Positions 58,901-64,000 of a stretch of 64,000 bases of DNA are shown piece by piece; position 1 is the stretch's first letter, and every line of letters begins with the position of its first letter. The stretch comes from Toxoplasma gondii ME49 (lineage: Eukaryota; Apicomplexa; Conoidasida; Eucoccidiorida; Sarcocystidae). The stretch covers positions 4,488,212 to 4,552,211 of the forward strand of contig NC_031478.1 of assembly GCF_000006565.2 (NCBI RefSeq). Direction: 5' to 3'. The position numbers and the translations under genes were made by a program. A model generated the notes under the pieces. The model worked only from the letters and a program-made list of their open reading frames with translations. It was not told where the DNA came from and ran no database searches.

Positions 58901-60329
58901 GCAGAGAGCTCCAGAGCGGGGCGCGGAGGAGCCGATCGAGGCCCACACTGTGGGGCCGTCCGACGGCGGCGACGCAGTCGAGAACAAGCCTGACGCTTGT
59001 GTCCGGACCGTTCCGCAGCCTGCTGCATCTCTCCCCAGCTGGGGAGCGTTCGAGGGCGCGCAAGGCTCTTCGACCGCGCCCGACGCGGACGCCGGAGAAG
59101 AGGCGGGAGACTGGGAAGAGGGGGACGAGGACGGAGAGGAAGCGCAAGAGGAAGGGGAGGAGCTGGACGAAGGTGGAGACGCGTCGACGAGCTCTCTCAA
59201 CAGGCCAAATAGAGGCAGCGGGGTGTCACAACGGAGCGAGCCAGGGCGAAGTGAGGCGTCGTCGTGTGGGCAGCGAGGTGGGGATTCGGTCTTGAGTTCC
59301 CCGCGGTCGCTGGTGGTGTCTCCCTCGAGCAAGAATACGCCGCGGGCGGCAGCGGACTCGAAGGCAAGGGAGAAAGGCCCCGTTCGCGGCGAGACGGACG
59401 ACGCTGAGGGCCGCCTCCGGTCCCGCGTGTCGGCGTTGCCAGAGGGGAGGCGCGGACCTGAGGTTCCGGCGGCTCGGGGCAAGCCCGGGGACGAGGAGGA
59501 GAACTCGAGTCGAGTTGCGGGGGTCCGGTTTCCAACGCTCACTCAGCAGCTGAAGAAAGACAAGAAAAAGCCGGACGAAGAGGCGACGACGAGAGAGCGG
59601 AATGCGTCGTTTGCCGCCGTTATCACTCAGTATCTGGAGCGTGTGAAGGCGCGGCGCGAGGAAGGACCCGAGCAAGAAGAAGAGCGGCTGCCTTGTGTCG
59701 ACGAGAGAACGGGGTTCCGGTGCACAACTCTAAGTGAGGCCGAGCTGCAAGACCTCATCCAAGTAGTAGATCAAACGACGAAGGCGACCGCCGCGAGTCG
59801 CGAAGACGGGGGCGTCGCCCAGCGCAAGGGTCGCCCCACGAACCGTCAGCGGCTGATTCTGCTCTTGAGCGATTCGAGTCCCCGCAGTCGCCGCGAGGCA
59901 ATTCTCCTGGCCCACCAGCTGAAGCAGAGGTGGGAAGACATCCTCATCGGCAGCGTCGACAAAGACCTCGTCGCCCTCAAGAACCAAGTGCTCGAGCCGC
60001 CCCGAGACGCGAAGGCCGCAGGCGAGAACGCGCCGCGCGAGGAGCCTGCAACACCCGCGCCTGAGACCCACCGACCTCTCGCCCCAGTCGAGCCGGAGGA
60101 AGCCCCGCCCCCCGCGCGGACCTTCTTGCCCAGCGTCCCCGGATCCCCCTCCCACAAACTCCGCGTCCGAGACAGAGACGGGCGTCTCAGGTGGCAAGCG
60201 ACCGCCGCTGCGCACAGTCGCGAGGACCTTCTCTCGGGCGCCGCTTTCGAAGCGAAGTCTTCACTCTCAGCCAGTTGTAAGTGCACAGCTGGTTTTTCAC
60301 ACTGTCACAGAAAACGACTTGCGTACTGA
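43967..60329 (+). CDS. Giant nuclear protein with three PHD/zinc-knuckle/extended-PHD (PZP-type) cassettes
   Basis: Seven phase-consistent exons: 43967-51361, 51611-53197, 53557-53948, 54273-56250, 56785-57489, 57863-57934, 58431-60329 (14,028 nt, 4,675 residues). The first 700 residues are Ser/Ala/Pro-rich. Cassette 1 (about 706-945) has CSVCVVGECEQHNN, CDGCGCAVHQFCYGV and WFCSLC, then CKLCGQGGGAMRR and HVTCARA. Cassette 2 (about 2923-3110) has CCVCWW, HKNCYGVGKM, WICRRC, CGTGGGALKQT and HPMCAWLAGL across the exon 2/3 junction. Cassette 3 (about 3566-4010) has CAVCLL, HRQCYGI, LCEACTW, CPRRGGAFKR and YFHPLCAQLKG. This order is that of BRPF/JADE/AF10-type PZP modules, which read histone H3 tails and DNA (family knowledge). 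No bromodomain, PWWP or catalytic domain was seen. Exon 1 contains a basic coiled coil near 49160-49270. The 3' end may continue through a donor-like gtaagt near 60275. It probably acts as a chromatin scaffold; partners are unknown. Confidence 0.8.
53261..53390. repeat. Long imperfect inverted repeat flanking an AT core in PHD-gene intron 2
   Basis: The arms 53261-53300 and 53351-53390 are reverse complements at 36 of 40 positions, including an uninterrupted 19-bp run (53276-53294 with 53357-53375). The 50-nt core is made of ATATAG/ATAGAT units. The whole lies between the donor at 53198 and the acceptor at 53556, so the nascent transcript could form a long hairpin. Confidence 0.85.
54090..54140. 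repeat. AT microsatellite in PHD-gene intron 3
   Basis: ATATTTATATATGTATA-type units between the exons ending at 53948 and starting at 54273. Confidence 0.8.
54751..55110 (+). repeat. 24-unit 15-bp coding minisatellite (Ser/Ala)
   Basis: Exactly 360 nt of head-to-tail 15-bp units of two main types, encoding SSSSA and SSSAA (early units SSSAT), inside exon 4 of the PHD gene. A second, 45-bp tandem duplication follows at about 55160-55245 (Ser-rich with a Cys-Glu pair). Confidence 0.92.
58251..58327. repeat. AT microsatellite in PHD-gene intron 6
   Basis: (TA)n with two near-identical TATCTGTATATATGTATA units, between the exons ending at 57934 and starting at 58431. Confidence 0.85.
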
Positions 60330-62502
60330 TTTGACTGAAGGACCTGCGTTTCCATCGTTTCTGAGACTGAACTGCATGCCGCGCTGTTCGCGCCGCTTTT
60401 TTTCCGAGTGAACTACGTGCTTACTGCTGTGTCGTTCTCCGAGACTCTGAAGCGCCTGCAGACAGTGGTCACGTGACGCTGAACTTGCGTCAACGTCCGC
60501 GGCGCATCTCGGAAGAACGCGAACGAAGAGTGGAGAGAATACACAGGGGGTGCCGCTGAAAAAAGGGAGACAGGTGGACGGGGGAAGGAGCGTGAACAGA
60601 GGGAAGACCGAGAAGCAGTTTACGAGTCTTTTGTTCGTCTGTTTTTGTATGTGGTGTATGTGGTGGGAAGCTGCAAAGCGCGGCAGGTCGGGCGGGCGTG
60701 TTTCACGGTGCGGTAGAGTGACGGGAACCAGATATCGTTTTTCCTTTGTCATTTGGTGTTTGCAGTCGAGGCAAAGAGACGCAGGAAACGGAGAGAATGA
60801 AGGAATTTCTGGGCCGCAGCAGCGTCTTTTTCGCGTGGCGGTCTCTAGGGCTCCTACGACAGCGCTGAGTGGAGAAGGAAGAGAAAAACGAAGAGAGTGA
60901 CTCACCTCCCCAGAACTGGTCACTGTTTATGGACGTGAGAGAAAAGAGACTATTCGAATATGGCTGTCCTTTGTTTCCTGGTTATCGCTGAAGAGAAGCT
61001 GCTTCCGAAGAGAAATTGGCGCGCCCTTGTGAGAGGAGGGAAGTGAAGCGTGAACCACGTCTCGCAAGACAAAGCAGTGAGAAGGACGGAACACGCAGAT
61101 CAGAGAGACGGCGCTTTGAACTCTATGGAAGAGGCACACGAGGCAGAAAAAGAGAACTGGACAGGGGGGAGTGTCAGGCGAAAGAGGAACGAGTGGTAAG
61201 GAAAGAAAAGAGGGGGGCTTGTCGGTTTCGACGGATGCGAGCGCAGTGCGCGTTTTCATGAGAGTTCGCCCTGGGGCAGTGTCAAAGGGAGAAGAGACGA
61301 AATCAACAGCAGGTTAAGTACGCTTGTCGAATTTGGGAACGAGAAAGACAGAACAGATTTCAGCCTTAAGCCGTTGTCCCCTAGAGCGAGTTAAGACGCA
61401 CTGGGCGTGGTACCTGCAACACCGTTGGCTACTGCAACTATGAGGTGGACAAACTTCACATGGCAACCAATCGCGGACCGCTACTCATTCGTTCCTTCCT
61501 CTTGGCTTTAAAGATATGTTTCGGTTCTTTCCCGTCTCTAGCTCCGAGCAAGCGATGGAGCGAAGAGTGTGGGCGACACCTGACACCGAGTCAGCTTCTG
61601 TGATTGACTCCCTGAGGGTGTTCCTTTGCTCTCTGGAGGTGACCGACGTCCAGGACCGGACGTGAACATGGTCGATCGAGTGCGGTATAGATTTCTTTCT
61701 TCACTTTTGGGGGCACAGTTTGAACGTGGGTCAGCCCCTGTAGCTCCCAACCCCGGCGGAGGTGCAGGGATTCTGTCGCTTCCATTAAAAAATCCAAATA
61801 CCCTGCAAAAAGTTGTTCTCTAGCGGGCGGGATGAGTTTACACGCTGTAATCAGGCTGCGGTTTGTAGGGAAAACCGTTCTGAAAAGGGTTTTTGTGCTT
61901 TAGACTCTTCCCCGTCACGCTGACATCACAGGTTGTAGTTGTTCAGGCTACCGTAGAAGGCGAGCCGCAGCGTTCTTTCGGCGTGCTTCTCGCATGTCAA
62001 AAAAGACGAGTTCCCCAGCTATTCATCGTCGTAGTCCTCAGCGTAGAGCAGGATATGTTTTTTACATGGTAAAGGCTTTCCTTTTCGGCGAGCGTCGAGC
62101 CAGTACCATGAGACGCCCTGCATGGCTGCATGAGGATCTCGTTAGACGCTTATCAAATGGGAAAAACTGAGACAAATCACAAATGGTTTGTTTTGTCCAC
62201 GCGCAGGGCTACTCCCTGCTGACCGAGAAGATCTGGAATCGAAGCAATCAATGGGAGCCACCGTAAATTCTTTAGCGGACAAAAAACATGAGAAGAGTGA
62301 CCTCGCTGTTGCTGCTTGTAATTTGGGAGTGGAAGGGCGCGAATCATGGTACCAAGACTTGGGACCCTGGTATGATGTGTTTGACCCTCGGAACCAAACA
62401 CTGTCACGCGAGGGCAGAACTGCTAGTGCAGTGGTGCAGAATGAGGCATATGCCACTTAAAATTTAGACAGCGCAAGAGGCAGTCGTGCAAAGGTCGTCC
62501 AT
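60330..62502. other. Convergent intergenic region, no gene recognised
   Basis: It lies between the stop of the PHD gene (plus) and the stop of the SRS gene (minus), so it should hold both 3' UTRs. The stretch at 60550-61250 is GA-rich. Frames are short and motif-free on both strands. Confidence 0.5.
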
Positions 62503-63660
62503 TCACATAGCATGTGCGAACGCAGAAATGATGGCGACGGCTGTCAAAGTCAGCGACACCTTTGTGCCGGACATTGCTGCAGCCCCAGAACTATTTGGGG
62601 AACCCTCAATCGTCACTTTAACTTGACAAGCAGACAATGAATGCGTTTCGCTAGAGTTATCCCTCTCGTTAGAAGACTGAGCAGCTTTCTTTTGGCACCC
62701 AACCACAATACTTGCTGCCTCCTCTGGGAAATCCGTCGGCGGAATCTGGAGTGTGTACGCTTTTGTTGCGTCGGTTTCCTTCCACCATGTTTCATGATAG
62801 GTTTCGATGATGGAAGTGTACGCCTTCAGTTCGCATGCAGTGGTGATATCCTTGTCTGTGCTAACGCAGAAGTTCTTCGTGTACGTGCTTGGGAGAATTT
62901 GTCCTTCAGTCCCGCAAACCAGAGTGAAACTGTTCTGAGAAGGACTCAAAGTGATGGTCTGAGCTTCTGCGTTGCTGCTCGCTCCGTAGGCGCAAGTGAC
63001 CGTCTGGTCTTTCTTTGCAGTTGCTCTCGCTGTGACTGTTACGGTCACTTTGCACTGGTCGGGGTTCCTTGTGTTTTTTAAGCAACCGACAACGAACTTT
63101 CGGTCAGTATACGGGAAACTCTCCTTGGGCACTGTCAGCTTCCTGGTAGTAGAAGTGGGTGTGGTGGTTGTGTCTTTATCCCATTGTAAGCCGTTTTGGG
63201 AGCCGGCGAAAATATCGCTGACATTGATGCAAGCATCACTTCCGGCGGATGTTGTACAGCACTGATCGAGACTCGTAGTGTTTTCCGGGCATACTTTCTG
63301 GCCGCTCGCGTCGTCGGGCGCGCATTTTAGGTCCTTTTCGCAGGTCACCTGCAGCACATTCAAGTCTTCCGACATGGTTGCCGAAAGGGGTTTTGGTGCG
63401 GTATCTTCTTTGAGGCACTTGCAGGTGGTTGTACCCTTGTTTGTGTCTGCGACACAATCTGAAACCGCGGTTCCTGCGGAAGGCAGGGCTCCACCAATGG
63501 TGGAAGATGGGGAATAGCCATATTGCGTTGACGTGGCTGCAAAGAGTACCATAAGAGTCAGTCCCATCCGGAAAGTGCGTGGCCATTTCCGTGGAGACAT
63601 CTGTGATATCGTAGCCGCGCTCTGGGAACCCAGGCACTGCATGCGAGAGCCTTGCATCAT
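62503..63660 (-). CDS. SRS (SAG1-related) GPI-anchored surface antigen with two SRS domains
   Basis: A single minus-strand exon encodes 385 residues from the first ATG at 63660 (the frame stays open to a TTG at 63678). A basic N-terminus precedes a hydrophobic signal segment (MGLTLMVLFAATS). Two consecutive Cys-rich domains follow. Each ends with a VVGC motif and a downstream C-x-V-x-V motif, the hallmark of the SRS fold. The second domain has exactly six Cys, the usual SRS number; the first has additional Cys, including a CC pair. The C-terminus (small residues SSGAAAMSG, then a hydrophobic tail ending AFAHAM) fits a GPI-anchor signal. Several N-x-S/T sequons are present. SRS proteins coat coccidian zoites and take part in host attachment and immune modulation (family knowledge). 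A later ATG, 20 codons downstream, would give a more typical signal peptide. The specific SRS member could not be assigned. Confidence 0.9.
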   Translation of the reverse strand: MMQGSRMQCLGSQSAATISQMSPRKWPRTFRMGLTLMVLFAATSTQYGYSPSSTIGGALPSAGTAVSDCVADTNKGTTTCKCLKEDTAPKPLSATMSEDLNVLQVTCEKDLKCAPDDASGQKVCPENTTSLDQCCTTSAGSDACINVSDIFAGSQNGLQWDKDTTTTPTSTTRKLTVPKESFPYTDRKFVVGCLKNTRNPDQCKVTVTVTARATAKKDQTVTCAYGASSNAEAQTITLSPSQNSFTLVCGTEGQILPSTYTKNFCVSTDKDITTACELKAYTSIIETYHETWWKETDATKAYTLQIPPTDFPEEAASIVVGCQKKAAQSSNERDNSSETHSLSACQVKVTIEGSPNSSGAAAMSGTKVSLTLTAVAIISAFAHAM

Positions 63661-64000
63661 GTTGTTACAACGTATCAAGTCACAGACTTAAGTCTTCGTA
63701 GACTGCGAACAATCAAGAATCACAAACTTCAAGAGTAAAACAGTTCGTACTTCGACCACACTGTGGAAGACTGGGACTTTTGGAAGGTCTGATCCGTTGG
63801 GGGTGACGCGCTCGGGCCTCCAAGACGAGGTGCGAGCGACAAGCCATGGAGACCCCGGCGTGTGTGGAGCTGCAGCAAAGGGTCCCCCGGAGGGCCTCTT
63901 CTACAACTTTGTACTTTCTGGGGATGGAGACACTAGTGTCTTCTGGAAAATAGAGTGACTTTTGTATTAGCTCACGTTGATTTTGTCATGCTTCGAGTTG
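63661..64000. promoter_or_regulatory. Presumed upstream region of the SRS gene
   Basis: The right edge of the window, 5' of the minus-strand SRS start. No open frame, repeat or tRNA was seen. The promoter role is inferred from position only. Confidence 0.35.

Overview
The window reads as nuclear DNA of a coccidian apicomplexan, most likely Toxoplasma gondii or a very close sarcocystid such as Hammondia or Neospora. Four things point there: a two-domain GPI-anchored SRS (SAG1-related) surface antigen at the right edge; intron-rich genes with gt(g/a)ag or gtacg donors and T-rich acceptors; long Ser/Ala/Glu-rich low-complexity stretches in nuclear proteins; and (AT)n microsatellites in many introns. 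No bacterial, viral or transposon gene was recognised. Gene models were built by hand from splice sites, reading phase and family motifs. The genus is an inference.

Left part (1-11.6 kb): the last exon of an unidentified plus-strand gene ends at 397. A 62-residue single-pass membrane protein lies on the minus strand (2393-2581). An 11-exon gene for the U3 snoRNP protein UTP18 follows (3953-11566). The small gene and UTP18 are divergent and share about 1.4 kb of leader/promoter DNA.

Centre-left (11.6-28.2 kb): a gene-poor stretch carries tRNA-Gln(CTG) and tRNA-Glu(TTC). Then comes a CCR4-NOT subunit 3-type N-terminal domain (from 17404). Its exons are phase-compatible with a downstream block (20494-26162) encoding long disordered regions and two split SH3-like modules, so the two blocks are probably one gene of about 1,700 codons. 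tRNA-Val(CAC) follows at 28091.

Centre-right (29.5-43.9 kb): an 11-exon actin-related protein gene, best matching ARP6 (29468-37945), has AT microsatellites in each of its first five introns. Two identical intron-containing tRNA-Tyr genes follow, about 0.8 kb apart, then about 4 kb without a recognisable gene.

Right part (43.9-64 kb): a seven-exon gene (43967-60329) encodes a predicted 4,675-residue nuclear protein with three separate PHD/zinc-knuckle/extended-PHD (PZP-type) histone-reader cassettes. A two-domain SRS antigen lies on the minus strand (62503-63660).

Functionally the window mixes housekeeping RNA biology (UTP18 in 18S rRNA processing, a NOT3-like mRNA-turnover protein, five tRNAs), chromatin biology (ARP6-like SWR1-type remodelling subunit, triple-PZP reader) and one parasite surface antigen. 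No operon-like logic is expected in this genome. The triple-PZP protein and the NOT3/SH3-like fusion are the most unusual items.
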